Assembly (NCBI GenBank): GCA_024278215.1 | Contig: JAJRTR010000011.1 | Location: forward strand, 1 to 64,000 | Source: a bacterium | GTDB taxonomy: Bacteria; UBP15; UBA6099; JAJRTR01 | Direction: 5' to 3' | DNA: 64,000 bases | Shown here: positions 27,461-37,089 of the stretch, piece after piece | Layout: the number at the start of each line of letters is the position of its first letter | How positions within the stretch are numbered: position 1 is the stretch's first letter | Notes under the pieces: model-generated | Told to the model about the DNA's origin: nothing | Database searches by the model: none | The model's input: the letters and a program-made list of their open reading frames with translations, nothing else | Translations under genes and position numbers: made by a program

Positions 27461-30010
27461 TCAGTCCTCTTCGACGAGCGAAAGCCCTTTCGACGCCGGA
27501 ACAGTTGTTTCTGTGACGGTAAACTGGTCTATCATGGTTTCCAGAGCGCCGACTGTCTCGCCAAGATGAGTCGCGTTCTGGTTCACAAGTTCCGAAACAG
27601 TGGAGGTCTCTTCAGTGATCTTGGAGATATTGTTCATCTTTTCGACGATCCTGTGACTGGACTGCGACTGGAGCAGTGTAGAGTCGGTGACCTTCTGGGT
27701 GAGTTCTTTCATTTTGCCGATCTGTTCTTTGACCCGGTCGCCCTCGTTCTTTTGTTTGCTTGTAGCGTCCTGAATCTCGTGGGCAAGGACATTTATATTT
27801 TCCATGGCGAGTTCCATCTGGTTGCTGCCCTTATCCTGTTCGCTGGTGGCGGAAGTGAGTTGAGTGGAGATGCCGTTGAGGGTTTCAATGGCCTGCGATA
27901 TCTGATTTCCGGCTTTACTCTGTTCTATAGTCGAGTTCTTCACCTGCTGAGCTATTTCGCTGAGCTGGTCGAAAGCTCCCTTGACTCTACTGATGCCTTC
28001 CTGCTGGTTCCTGGTGATGACAGTGACCTGGTCGGCGACATCCTTAAGCGAAGTCATGGTTTGTTTGACGGAGTCGCTGCTTGCAGTCTGTTTGTCGGTC
28101 GCGACGGAAATCTGCTGCATGTAAGTGCCGGTCTTATCAACGCTGGAGACAATGCCGAGAAGAGCGGAGCCCGCCTGGTCGGCAAGGTGAGTGCCTTTTT
28201 CGACTTCCTTGACGCCTTCGTCCATCGCGAGGACGGCCTTCTCGGTTTCCTTCTGGATGTTCCTGATGAGGCGCTCGATTTCCTTGGTCGCTTCGGTAGA
28301 CCTTTCCGCGAGTTTTTTAATAGAGGCGGCTACTACGTTGAAGCCGCGCCCTTCTTCGCCCGCACGTGCGGCCTCGATTGCCGCGTTGAGGGCGAGAAGG
28401 TTGGTCTGGTCCGCGATCTCCCGGATGACATTTATAATGTCGCCGATTTGCGCCGAGCTTTCGCCCAGTTCACGGATCTTTCTTGCTGTATCGCTGACGG
28501 TGGTTTTGATGCTCTTCATCCCTTCTATGCTCTGCTGGATGAGTTTACCCCCTGATTTCGCGACTTTGGATGTTTCTTCCGACGACTGGAATGCTTCTTT
28601 CGCATCGTGTGCCACTTCGGACACGGATTCGATGAGTTCTTCGATGTTTTCCGAAGCGCCCTGCATCGAGTCGTTCATCGTATCGATGCTTGTAGACATG
28701 TGGCCGATGGAGGTGAGCATTTCATCGACAATGGACGATGCGTCGGAGGCGGACGTCGCCATTTCTTTGGCGTTGAGAGAAACCTCTTCAATGGAGGCGA
28801 GCATTTCCTGGATGGTGGATGAAGTTTCCTGGACCGCTTCGGACATGACGGTGGAACTGTTGTGGACCTGCGCGGTGGAGGCGGACATTTGCGCGATAAC
28901 GGCAGTTGTGTTGGAGACCTGGCTTGTCAGGTCGGCGACTGATTCGTCGATTTTATAGATCGAACTGATCATGGTGTCGACTGAGCTCGCTGTGTTGAAA
29001 ACTGATTCGTTCATGACTTTGGAGTTTTCGGCGATCGAGTCGATGGCCTGGGTAAGTTGCTGGACGCTGTTGGAGGCGTCGTCGATGGAATGAGCCTGTT
29101 CTCTCGAACCGTCGAGGATATTCCTGCTGCTGGATTCGATTTCGTTGGCGCAGTTGTTTACATGCGACGCCGACGAGTTTACCTGGCTGATCATGGTGTT
29201 GAGATTGGAAGCCATAACTTCGAGAGTAGCGCACAGATGTCCGATCTCGCTGTTTTTGCCGACCATCCTGTTGGGCTTGAAGTTGAGCTTGCGCGTGAGG
29301 TCGCCATCGGCCATGGCGCGTGCAAAGTTCACACACTGGAAGAGCGGTTTGCTCACGCTGCTGGTAATGTATGTAATCAGCAAAATGGTGAGAACAAGTA
29401 CCGCGACAATGGTGAGGGCTGTAATCATCACAATAAATGTTTTGCTTTCACGGCGTTCACGGTTAAGAGTCTGCTCGTCTACCATGTTGTTTTTCTGGAT
29501 AGTGGTGAGCAACTCCTGTATTTTGCCAAGGTCGTTGGAAAAACCGCTTTTTTCGTTAAATTCGGAAGCCTCGTCCGTTTTCCCCTTATCCTTCAGAGCG
29601 AGGATATTATCGCCCTTACTTTTATACTGGTTAAAAAGCGTCGTGAGTTTTGTCGCCAGCACTTTGTCTTTATCGCTTTGCAGCGCGGCCAGGAGGATAG
29701 AGAGTTGTTTCTCGAAATCGTTTCTGGCGGCGATATACTCTTCGGGCGCATCCTCTGGAACCCCGACATAATCGACGAAAGTTTTATCAAGCGAAAGGAT
29801 AACCGGCCCCTGTTTACTCTCGAGTTCGTCTTTCGCCCTTTCCGCATCCTTTGCCTTGCTGACCGCGAGGGCCTTGTACAGCTTGGCAGTTATGCTTTCG
29901 ACATTCCTGCTGTTCATTATTCCGCTGATCACAATAACTCCGGTAATCAGGAAGATGAGACCGAGAAACCAGAACATCATTTTCCTTCGAAGGCTCTGTC
30001 TCCTGTCCAT
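27461..30010 (-). CDS. Methyl-accepting chemotaxis protein, two-TM, long coiled coil
   Basis: Transmembrane chemoreceptor, the presumed input of the adjacent chemosensory operon. TM1 is at residues 12-31 ([20 protein letters not shown]). A helical extracytoplasmic sensor of about 150 residues follows, probably a four-helix bundle. TM2 is at about 188-210 ([22 protein letters not shown]). A HAMP domain comes next ([20 protein letters not shown]) and then an unusually long signalling coiled coil. The conserved hairpin tip, [24 protein letters not shown], lies near residues 530-555. About 260 residues precede it after HAMP and about 300 follow it, so this belongs with the longest receptor classes rather than the E. 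coli type. No CheR-tethering pentapeptide is present at the C-terminus (GLSLVEED). It is 98 bp downstream of cheW. The ligand cannot be predicted. Confidence 0.95.
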   Translation of the reverse strand: MDRRQSLRRKMMFWFLGLIFLITGVIVISGIMNSRNVESITAKLYKALAVSKAKDAERAKDELESKQGPVILSLDKTFVDYVGVPEDAPEEYIAARNDFEKQLSILLAALQSDKDKVLATKLTTLFNQYKSKGDNILALKDKGKTDEASEFNEKSGFSNDLGKIQELLTTIQKNNMVDEQTLNRERRESKTFIVMITALTIVAVLVLTILLITYITSSVSKPLFQCVNFARAMADGDLTRKLNFKPNRMVGKNSEIGHLCATLEVMASNLNTMISQVNSSASHVNNCANEIESSSRNILDGSREQAHSIDDASNSVQQLTQAIDSIAENSKVMNESVFNTASSVDTMISSIYKIDESVADLTSQVSNTTAVIAQMSASTAQVHNSSTVMSEAVQETSSTIQEMLASIEEVSLNAKEMATSASDASSIVDEMLTSIGHMSTSIDTMNDSMQGASENIEELIESVSEVAHDAKEAFQSSEETSKVAKSGGKLIQQSIEGMKSIKTTVSDTARKIRELGESSAQIGDIINVIREIADQTNLLALNAAIEAARAGEEGRGFNVVAASIKKLAERSTEATKEIERLIRNIQKETEKAVLAMDEGVKEVEKGTHLADQAGSALLGIVSSVDKTGTYMQQISVATDKQTASSDSVKQTMTSLKDVADQVTVITRNQQEGISRVKGAFDQLSEIAQQVKNSTIEQSKAGNQISQAIETLNGISTQLTSATSEQDKGSNQMELAMENINVLAHEIQDATSKQKNEGDRVKEQIGKMKELTQKVTDSTLLQSQSSHRIVEKMNNISKITEETSTVSELVNQNATHLGETVGALETMIDQFTVTETTVPASKGLSLVEED

Positions 30011-30108
30011 GTGTTGTCCTCCTCATTTTCTTTAACTGTTTTGTTTATATTCCCTTAAAATAAAAGGCGGAAACAACCTGTTGCGTAGCCAGGGGAGCTT
30101 AACGTCCC

Positions 30109-30627
30109 CTACGCATATTTTTGAACCATTTCCCTTGCGATCTGTATTACTCGTACCATGTCGACAACGATCAGTACGTTCGATGCTGTTTTGTGCATAC
30201 CGACGACATATTCAGCGCCCAGCCCCGACAGGGACGGGGGAGGGTCCTGAAGCGAGGAAAAATCTATGTCCAGAACTTCGTTGACTTTATCCACGATGAT
30301 GCCCACGTCGATATTATCCAGTTCGGGAACATGCAGTACGACAATCATGTAGCTTTCGTCTTCATTGCGCGGCATCTGGAACATCTGCTTGAGATCGATA
30401 ATAGGAATGATCGTGCCGCGCAGATTCAAAATACCATGTACGAAACGGGGAACATTCGGCATCGGCGTTATCGTGAATTCGTCGATTACGGTTTTGACTT
30501 CGTCGACTTTTATCGCGTACTGTTCCGACCCGAGCGTGAACCACAGGACACTCTGAAGATTGAAGTCGGTGTAAATCTGGTCGTCGCTGTCAGTGCTGAA
30601 ACCTACATTGAAAAGGTTAACATTCAT
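30109..30627 (-). CDS. cheW: CheW-family coupling protein
   Basis: Adaptor that joins chemoreceptors to the CheA kinase. The 172-residue protein has one CheW domain: LWFTLGSEQYAIKVDEVKTVI (about 29-49), the hinge PNVPRFVHGILNLRGTIIPIIDLKQMF (about 58-85, key residues N, R, G) and VGIIVDKVNEVLDI (near 113). A short N-terminal extension of about 25 residues precedes it. The sequence PRFVHGILNLRG conserves the receptor/CheA interface. It is 19 bp downstream of the cheA stop codon, so it is almost certainly cotranscribed, and only a single CheW is encoded here. Confidence 0.94.
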   Translation of the reverse strand: MNVNLFNVGFSTDSDDQIYTDFNLQSVLWFTLGSEQYAIKVDEVKTVIDEFTITPMPNVPRFVHGILNLRGTIIPIIDLKQMFQMPRNEDESYMIVVLHVPELDNIDVGIIVDKVNEVLDIDFSSLQDPPPSLSGLGAEYVVGMHKTASNVLIVVDMVRVIQIAREMVQKYA

Positions 30628-30646
30628 ATTGCCGGCGCCTCATTTC

Positions 30647-33600
30647 TTAAAATACCCTGAGGTGTTTATCAATAGCGGTTCTCAAGTCGTCTTCAGAAAA
30701 CGGTTTTGCCAGGAATTCATTTATGCCGACCTCGAACGCTTTGTTCCTGTCGGCGCTTTTAACATCCGATGTCACCATGATTATAGGTATCCTGCTGGTG
30801 TCGGGTTTTGATCTGACTTTCTGTGTAAACTCATAGCCGTCCATGCGCGGCATGTTTATGTCAGTGACGATTACGTCGAATTTTCTTTCGGTAAGTTTCG
30901 TCAGCGCCTGCATCCCCGAGGAGGCGACATCTACGAAGTATCCGATTCGCTCGAGCATCTCGCGCTGTGCGATACGGCCCGAAAGGGAGTCGTCGACAAG
31001 CAGCACCTGTTTTGCTTCGGACATGGCGTCGAAGGCACCCCTGTCTTCCACCTTTTTCGATATATATGGTATTGAAGATACGATGCCGGCCACATCAAGT
31101 ATGAGAGCGATCGAGCCGTCACCGAATATCGTGGCACCGGACATGTGCTTTACGTCCCCGAGAAACGAGCCAAGGTTCTTGATTACCACCTGCTGTTTTT
31201 CCAATACTTCGTCTACAATCAGCCCGAACTTCTTCTCCGCCTGGCCGAGTATTACGACGGGGAACGACCCTGTGCGTTTTTCCAGTTCGGGAAGGTCGTA
31301 GACATCACGCAGGTGCACGAGAGGTATCACCATTTCCTGGTGACGGTAGACCTCCTTGCCCTCGACGAAGGAAAGCTCATATCTCGATACCTGCGCGGTG
31401 GATTCGATCGGGTCCATGGGGATGACGAATTTCTGGTTGTTGCATTTAACAATCATGGCCTGGATAATGGCAAGAGTCAGCGGCAGTTTGAGTTTGAGAG
31501 TCGATCCCATGCCGACTTCGGATAGTATATCGACAGTGCCTTTTAGTTTCGTGATGCTGTTTTTGACAACGTCCATACCGACCCCCCGGCCCGAGAGGTC
31601 GGAAACCTTGTCTGTGGTGCTGAAGCCGGGTATGAATATCAGGTTCATCTTGTCGCGCGGCCCCATCGCGTCTGCCTCTTCCTGCGAGATCAATCTTTTT
31701 TCTATACATTTGCGGGCTATCATTTCAGGGTCTATACCCTTGCCGTCGTCCTGCACTTCGATCACGACGGAGTTGCCTTCGTGGTAGGCGCGCGCCCATA
31801 TCGTTCCGTTTTCCTTTTTGCCGGACTCGCGGCGCCGTTCGCGTGTCTCTATGCCGTGGTCCACCGCATTTCGTATTATGTGCAGAAGCGGCTCTTCGAT
31901 CTCTTCGATAAGTGTTTTGTCCAGCTCGGTGTCTTCGCCCTCGATGATAAAGTCGATTCGTTTTCCGAGGCTTTTCGCGATGTCCCTGACCCTGCGTGGA
32001 AATTTACTGAAAACGCCTGAAATCGGGAGCATCCGCAGCCGCATCGTTTCTTCCTGCAACTCTTCTATCATTCTTCCGATATTCAGGGCATCGTCCTGGA
32101 ACTCCGTGCTGAGGTGTTCGAACTCGGCTTTGAGTAAACTTACTTTTGTGAGCATATCCTTCAGGAGCGATTCCTGCTCGAGTTCCATATCAAAAAGCTG
32201 CGTGGTATTCTCGCGGATGATGCGAAGTTCCTTCATGTTCTCGAGAGTGCTTCGCTCGATGGCGCCCGCGCCGAGGTCGATCATTTCCGGTTGCAGCGTC
32301 TGGAACGGTTTCATAATATCTTCGCGCGTGAGATTCCTCTCCTCGAGACCGGTGGACTTACTGCTGAACTTGAGATTGTCGTACATTTCTCCCACGAGAT
32401 TGACACCCTGTTTGAGTCTTTTTGTTTCCTGTTCCAGCTTATTGTGGTTGATGACGAGTTCGGCGATAAGGTTTACCAGCACATCGAGTTTTTCGGTGTC
32501 GACCCTTACGGTGGAGCGGGGAGCGGCCTTATCGGCTTTTTTCCGGGGCCTGCGCCCAGGCTTTCCCTGCGTCTGCCCCTGCGAAACTGCCGGATGTTCT
32601 TCTTCCGGCGCTTCAGCTTCAAGCGCAAGTTCGATTTCTTCGAATTCGACATCGCCGATTTTGAAAAGGTAAGAATACTTTTTATGGAATTCGTCGAAAG
32701 AAAGTTCCGTGGCGAACAGCAGGAAAAAGTCGTAGGCTGTAGCTTTTTTGCCCTTCTCGCCGAGTGCGATGATAAGAGCGGAAAGGTATTCGCCTTCTTC
32801 GGTGAGCGGTTTGAAGAATTCCGACATACTGGCAATGTCGCTCAGCTCGTTGAGTTTGTAAGCCATCTTGATCTGGAACACATTTTTCGAATCGATGAGT
32901 GATTTTGCCAGAGTGCGTTTTTCATAGGGGGTGAAGAATTCGCCGGCCTCGTGATCGACGCTGAGATGTTTGAATATCTCGACGGCGGCCTCCGCCGAGA
33001 CATAATCTTTTTGTTTTCTCAGCGGCGCCATTATCGTATGGATTTTTTTCAGCAGTGAGTTTATGTCGGGCGGAGGCCCCGATTTTCCGCGTGTGAGCCT
33101 GTATTCTATCAGGATTCCGGCATGTGACACGCTTTTGAAAATGCAATCGAGTGTGTCCATGTTTTGTTGGATCAGGCCCTCGCGCATTGCGTCGCGCAGG
33201 ACGAGTATCCGGGTGAGTATCTCATTTACCGCCGGTTCGCCGTAACAGGTCAGTGTCCGGTGCAGGTAGGTAATGGAATCGAAGAGTTTATTTATGAAAT
33301 TTTCGTTGTCCACGTTTTCGTCGGCAAGAATATATTTGCCGTCGATATCGTTAAAAATCTTGTGGCAGCGTTCGAGAGCAGTGCGGAGTTCTTCGCCGAC
33401 TATTTCAAACAGGTTTGCTCTTGTGCCGGCGTCTGGAACTGCGATATTGGGGCCAGTGGGTTTTTCTTTCTTTTTCTCATGTTTTTTCGCGAATTTTTTT
33501 TCGGGTTTTTTGACCGTTACGTTTTGAGTTTCCGCCGCAGTGTCGTCTGCCGCGTCTTTTGCCTCGACGGGTTCAGGGGCGGATTCTTCGGAGGGCGGTG

Positions 33601-34075
33601 GTTCCTGCGCGGGAGTGGGAGTGGGAGTGGGAGGTTCCTGCGCGGAAGGCTCTACGACCGGCTCGGGTTTTTCCGCATTTGGGGCGGGTTTCTGTTTTTG
33701 CGCTGCCGATATTGCGCCGGGCACGTAGGAGTCGTTCTCGATGCTGTCGAGAATAGCCTTAATGACATCGGCAAGGTCGAAAAACTGGTCCAGCAGGTCG
33801 CTGTCGATCTCCGGGAGTTTGTTTTTGAATTCCTCGAATATATCTTCTATGTGGTGGGCTATTTCGCTGATGTCCATGAATTCGACCATAGCCGACGAGC
33901 CCTTGATAGTGTGTACGTTTCGGGATATCCGGTTGAGAATCTCCTCGTCTGCTTCTCCCTGTTCGAGTGAGACGAGGTCCTGGTCAAGACTATCCATATA
34001 TTCCTTGCATTCATCAAGGAACAGTTTGACGATTTTCGCGGTTTTGAACGATTTAGCCATTGTTTTCGCTGTCAC
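30647..34075 (-). CDS. cheA: Hybrid chemotaxis histidine kinase CheA-REC
   Basis: Sensor kinase controlled by the receptor/CheW array, phosphorylating CheY, the fused receiver and probably the REC-GGDEF protein. The 1142-residue chain shows an N-terminal HPt domain with phosphorylatable His in NVHTIKGSSA (near 53), a Pro/Glu/Thr linker containing a PTPTP run (near 150), and a second helical region of about 280 residues without known motifs. A dimerisation segment (TEKLDVLVNLIAELVI, near 520) is followed by the ATPase domain (HIIRNAVDHGIETRE, DDGKGID, GRGVGMDVVKN, GMGSTLKLKLP) and a CheW-like regulatory domain. A C-terminal receiver (VLLVDDSLSGR, TDINMPRMDGYEF; acceptor Asp near 1070) completes it. 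This layout is that of WspE/FrzE-type kinases. Its ATGA start overlaps the cheR stop by 4 bp. Confidence 0.95.
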   Translation of the reverse strand: MTAKTMAKSFKTAKIVKLFLDECKEYMDSLDQDLVSLEQGEADEEILNRISRNVHTIKGSSAMVEFMDISEIAHHIEDIFEEFKNKLPEIDSDLLDQFFDLADVIKAILDSIENDSYVPGAISAAQKQKPAPNAEKPEPVVEPSAQEPPTPTPTPAQEPPPSEESAPEPVEAKDAADDTAAETQNVTVKKPEKKFAKKHEKKKEKPTGPNIAVPDAGTRANLFEIVGEELRTALERCHKIFNDIDGKYILADENVDNENFINKLFDSITYLHRTLTCYGEPAVNEILTRILVLRDAMREGLIQQNMDTLDCIFKSVSHAGILIEYRLTRGKSGPPPDINSLLKKIHTIMAPLRKQKDYVSAEAAVEIFKHLSVDHEAGEFFTPYEKRTLAKSLIDSKNVFQIKMAYKLNELSDIASMSEFFKPLTEEGEYLSALIIALGEKGKKATAYDFFLLFATELSFDEFHKKYSYLFKIGDVEFEEIELALEAEAPEEEHPAVSQGQTQGKPGRRPRKKADKAAPRSTVRVDTEKLDVLVNLIAELVINHNKLEQETKRLKQGVNLVGEMYDNLKFSSKSTGLEERNLTREDIMKPFQTLQPEMIDLGAGAIERSTLENMKELRIIRENTTQLFDMELEQESLLKDMLTKVSLLKAEFEHLSTEFQDDALNIGRMIEELQEETMRLRMLPISGVFSKFPRRVRDIAKSLGKRIDFIIEGEDTELDKTLIEEIEEPLLHIIRNAVDHGIETRERRRESGKKENGTIWARAYHEGNSVVIEVQDDGKGIDPEMIARKCIEKRLISQEEADAMGPRDKMNLIFIPGFSTTDKVSDLSGRGVGMDVVKNSITKLKGTVDILSEVGMGSTLKLKLPLTLAIIQAMIVKCNNQKFVIPMDPIESTAQVSRYELSFVEGKEVYRHQEMVIPLVHLRDVYDLPELEKRTGSFPVVILGQAEKKFGLIVDEVLEKQQVVIKNLGSFLGDVKHMSGATIFGDGSIALILDVAGIVSSIPYISKKVEDRGAFDAMSEAKQVLLVDDSLSGRIAQREMLERIGYFVDVASSGMQALTKLTERKFDVIVTDINMPRMDGYEFTQKVRSKPDTSRIPIIMVTSDVKSADRNKAFEVGINEFLAKPFSEDDLRTAIDKHLRVF

Positions 34076-34902
34076 CTCGGCACTTTTTGAAATGCCACAG
34101 AATCCTTGAGTGTAATCATTTTGAAACCGTCGGTGAGTCCCCTGATCATCTCGGTGGGGCCGAGAAAGAGATAGCCGCCGTCTTTCAAAGAGTCGTAAAA
34201 CCTGTTCAGGATATCCGCTTTGGTTTCATCCCTGAAATATATCATCACATTTCTGCAGAAAATAATGTCGAAGTCTTTCTGAAAATAAGAGTCGGTAAGA
34301 TTCGAATACTCGAACTCGACATATTTTTTTATTGATTCCCTGATAGCATAGTTGCCGTCACTGGGGGTAAAGTATTTTTGCAGGTATTCTTCGGGCAGGT
34401 TTTCGACGGAGCGTTTGGAATAGATACCCTGGAAGGCTCGCGCGAGCACCTCCGTCGATATGTCGGTCGCAAGGATTTCGATGTCCCATATCGAGTGAAA
34501 CTTCAGTGTTTCGAGGACACATATTGCGAGTGTGTAAGGTTCTTCGCCGGTCGAGCAGCCCGCGCTCCATATATTGAGGTTCCGGTTGTTCTGCGCGACT
34601 TTTTTATCTGTTATCTCAGGGAGGATGATTTTTCTGAAGCTGTCCATTTGAGAGTTGCTTCGATAGAAATATGTTTCATTTGTGGTAACGAGATTTATGA
34701 GTGTCGACAGTTCCGACCTGTCGTCTTCCGAGGCGATAACCAGCAGGTATTTGCCCAGGTCCGATATCCCCGACTCTTTGAGGCGTGTGTTGATCCTGTT
34801 GGAGAGAATGGGCAGCTTCGATTCGTTGAACCACAATCCGCAGGCGCGGAAAATAACGTCTCTGACCTTCAATATCTGGGATTGTTCGAGTTGCTGCATC
34901 AT
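34072..34902 (-). CDS. cheR: CheR protein-glutamate methyltransferase
   Basis: SAM-dependent methyltransferase that methylates chemoreceptor glutamates, opposing CheB. The 276-residue protein has a helical N-terminal domain with LPILSNRINTRLKESGI, then LVTTNETYFYRSN (near 90), the SAM-binding motif IWSAGCSTGEEPYTLA (near 118), ILATDIS (near 145) and the motif IIFCRNVMIYF (near 218). All motifs are intact and the length is standard; no TPR extension is present. The gene lies 9 bp after the cheY-like gene, and its stop overlaps the cheA start by 4 bp, indicating translational coupling. Confidence 0.95.
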   Translation of the reverse strand: MMQQLEQSQILKVRDVIFRACGLWFNESKLPILSNRINTRLKESGISDLGKYLLVIASEDDRSELSTLINLVTTNETYFYRSNSQMDSFRKIILPEITDKKVAQNNRNLNIWSAGCSTGEEPYTLAICVLETLKFHSIWDIEILATDISTEVLARAFQGIYSKRSVENLPEEYLQKYFTPSDGNYAIRESIKKYVEFEYSNLTDSYFQKDFDIIFCRNVMIYFRDETKADILNRFYDSLKDGGYLFLGPTEMIRGLTDGFKMITLKDSVAFQKVPR

Positions 34903-34911
34903 TGTTTTGGT

Positions 34912-35280
34912 TTACAGGAACCTTTTTATGACTTCTTTGACTTTCTGGTAGTTGAAAGGCTTTGTCAGGTATTCGTTGGAGCCCGCCTTGAGTCCCCATA
35001 TACGGTCGGTCTCCGCGCTTTTTGCCGTAAGCATGATAATCGGAATATGTTTATAATTGCTGTCTTTTTTAAGCAGTTTGCAGAGCTGATAGCCGTTCAT
35101 CCTGGGCATATCGATGTCAAGAAGTATCAGGTCGACATGATGCCTTTTGATAACTTCCAGCGCCTCGATTCCGTCCGTGCCCACCAGCACGGAGTAGCCG
35201 TCTCCGGTCAATGCTTCGCGGACGGCTTCGACTACAACCGGGCTGTCATCAACAACGAGAATAGTAGTGCCGCTCGCCAT
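34912..35280 (-). CDS. CheY-like single-domain response regulator
   Basis: A 122-residue receiver protein, phosphorylated by CheA in the family model. The acidic pair is in VVDDSPVVVEAV (residues 8-19), the acceptor Asp in LILLDIDMPRMNGY (near 55), the Thr of the switch in IIMLTAKS (near 85) and the Lys in EYLTKPFN (near 107). No output domain follows, so it acts by protein contact; flagellar targets are not encoded nearby, and it might act as a phosphate sink or a regulator of the following enzymes. The ATG overlaps the TGA of the upstream diguanylate cyclase gene by one base (TGATG), suggesting coupled translation. Confidence 0.93.
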   Translation of the reverse strand: MASGTTILVVDDSPVVVEAVREALTGDGYSVLVGTDGIEALEVIKRHHVDLILLDIDMPRMNGYQLCKLLKKDSNYKHIPIIMLTAKSAETDRIWGLKAGSNEYLTKPFNYQKVKEVIKRFL

Positions 35281-36770
35281 CAGTACTCACTCCCTTCGGT
35301 CGAATAGAGGCAGACCTTATTGCGACCCTCGGCTTTTGCTTTGTACAGCGCCTCGTCGGCCTTTGCTATCAGGTCAAGTCTATTTGCGATGTCGTCGTCA
35401 GGGTGCCCGGCGACTCCCAGGCTTGCCTTTACGTGCAGTATTTCGTCTTTGTGTTTAAACTCGAAGCTCTCCAGAGAACTCCTTATTCTTTCCGCGACAA
35501 CAGTTGCGTTTTTCTTGGGTGTTTCAGGCAGGATCACGGCAAATTCCTCGCCGCCGTACCTTGCCGCCAGGTCGATGTCCCTTACACATCTTTTCAGTAT
35601 AAGAGCGATACCTTTCAAAATCATGTCTCCCTGCTGGTGTCCATAAGTATCGTTGAAATTTTTAAAATGATCTATATCGAGCAGGATCAGCGAAAGCGAG
35701 AGGTTGAATCGCCTTGCGCGGCTGTACTCTTTTTCGAGTTGTTCCTGGAAATACCGGTGGTTATGCAGTCCGGTCAGGCCGTCGGCTATTGCGTATCTTT
35801 TTATTCTTTCATACATTCTCAAATTGTCGAGGACAATCTGCGACTGGCCTGTGATGATATTGCACATTTCGATTTCGTCGTCCGAGAAAGGCCCCTGTTT
35901 GCCGCGGGCCATGGTATACATGCCGTACTTCTCTCCCTGCGATTCCAGCATAGCCATCTTGAGTCCGCGTATGGTGGTGCTGCCGTCGTCTTTGAGCATG
36001 TTGTGGTCCGGGTCATTCACCTCCACCTCGACATTGTCCCATTGTATATTGGTGATGCCGGAATTCTTTTTGTATTCGTTGATCATGCTTTTTCTTGCTT
36101 CTTTGAAAAACTCTCTTGCCAGGGGGTTCTTGATGAAAACGAAAAGTTTGATCCTGTCCTCGTCGGTGATCAGGAAAATAGCGAGGTCGAAGTCGATGAC
36201 GGAGGCGTAGAGGTCCGCGAGATAGCCACAGGTCGTGGGCAGGTCGTCGCGTCCTATTGCTATCTGATGAATCCTGTTTATCAGAGACATTTTGAAGAGT
36301 TGCGTTTCCTGAAGTTCACCCGCTTTGAAAATGACATCTTTTTCCTCGTCCAGTTCGATTTCAGGTAACGGTTTCGCGGGTTTCGGCTTTATTACCGCCA
36401 CTTTTTTCACGCTTTCGAGAAGTTCTTCAACTTTATCCAGCAGGTCGTCGGGGTCGAACGGTTTGGTGAGATACTCGGTGGCGCCTGTTTCCATGCCCCA
36501 GTACTGGTCTTTCTTCTGGTCCCTTGCCGTGAGCATGACAATAGGCAACTCGGCGAAGTTCGGATCATTGCGCAGCATGCGGCAGACCTGCAAACCGCTG
36601 AGGTTCGGCATGTCGATGTCGAGAAAAAGGAGATCAAAATCCTTTTCCCGTATGACCTCCAGCCCCTGCACTCCGTCCGGAGCCGTCGTCACGCTGTAGC
36701 CGGCGCTCACAAGCACTTCCTCGAGCGATTTTCTTATTACCGGACTGTCGTCAACTACCAGTATATTCAT
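35280..36770 (-). CDS. Response regulator with diguanylate cyclase output (REC-GAF-like-GGDEF)
   Basis: Makes cyclic di-GMP from two GTP when phosphorylated, and is the likely output of the chemosensory cluster (as WspR is in Pseudomonas). Residues 1-120 form a receiver (VVDDSPVIRKSL, LLFLDIDMPNLSG with acceptor Asp near 52, IVMLTARD, EYLTKPFD). The middle (about 150-325) resembles a GAF domain (MSLINRIHQIAIGRDDLPTTC...AIFLITDEDRIKLFVF). The GGDEF domain occupies about 330-490: DGLTGLHNHRYFQEQLEKE, DIDHFKNFNDTYGHQQGD and the active site ARYGGEEFAVILPE. An inhibitory RxxD site is possible upstream but was not verified. The gene opens the chemosensory run; GGGG lies 5 nt before the ATG at 36770. 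A full MITE sits 107 bp upstream. Confidence 0.94.
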   Translation of the reverse strand: MNILVVDDSPVIRKSLEEVLVSAGYSVTTAPDGVQGLEVIREKDFDLLFLDIDMPNLSGLQVCRMLRNDPNFAELPIVMLTARDQKKDQYWGMETGATEYLTKPFDPDDLLDKVEELLESVKKVAVIKPKPAKPLPEIELDEEKDVIFKAGELQETQLFKMSLINRIHQIAIGRDDLPTTCGYLADLYASVIDFDLAIFLITDEDRIKLFVFIKNPLAREFFKEARKSMINEYKKNSGITNIQWDNVEVEVNDPDHNMLKDDGSTTIRGLKMAMLESQGEKYGMYTMARGKQGPFSDDEIEMCNIITGQSQIVLDNLRMYERIKRYAIADGLTGLHNHRYFQEQLEKEYSRARRFNLSLSLILLDIDHFKNFNDTYGHQQGDMILKGIALILKRCVRDIDLAARYGGEEFAVILPETPKKNATVVAERIRSSLESFEFKHKDEILHVKASLGVAGHPDDDIANRLDLIAKADEALYKAKAEGRNKVCLYSTEGSEY

Positions 36771-36876
36771 TTGTCCCCAATATAATATCCAGTGATATTA
36801 CAACCCCTGCGATGTATGCACGAAGAAAAATCATTTCTTCCTTCGCCCACATGCAGTTATTCCTGCTTGTGCGTAT

Positions 36877-37055
36877 GAGCCAATTGCAAAATTCTGATTC
36901 GGCTGCGGTCGGCTGCAATTGTCCATAGCTGCGTTGTCGGCGCAAAATCATCCTCAACGTACTCCACGAGTACGCCTGCGGGGATTTTGCACTTCCGCCT
37001 TGCTTCTGAATAATTTCGTTCGACCTCGCTTCGAACATAATTTTGCAATTGGCTC
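36877..37055 (-). mobile_element. 179-bp MITE-like element, full copy 1
   Basis: Bounded by GAGCCAATTGCAAAATT (36877-36893) and its inverse AATTTTGCAATTGGCTC (37039-37055). The flanking tetranucleotide GTAT is duplicated (36873-36876 and 37056-37059), which marks transposition. An internal nested inverted repeat (GCAAAATC...GATTTTGC) is conserved with the other copies. On the minus strand one frame is open through the whole element (SQLQNYVRSEVER...RILQLA). It fills most of the 319-bp gap between the small zinc-ribbon gene and the diguanylate cyclase gene, splitting the region into two transcription units. Confidence 0.85.
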
Positions 37056-37089
37056 GTATAAGTTCGCTTTTCGTTTGCTGTTTCCCCCA

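Noticed and set aside
33612-33635. Short tandem GTGGGA-type repeat in cheA as a phase-variable tract
   Set aside because: The unit is 6 bp, so copy-number change keeps the frame; it encodes a Pro-Thr linker and needs no switching role.
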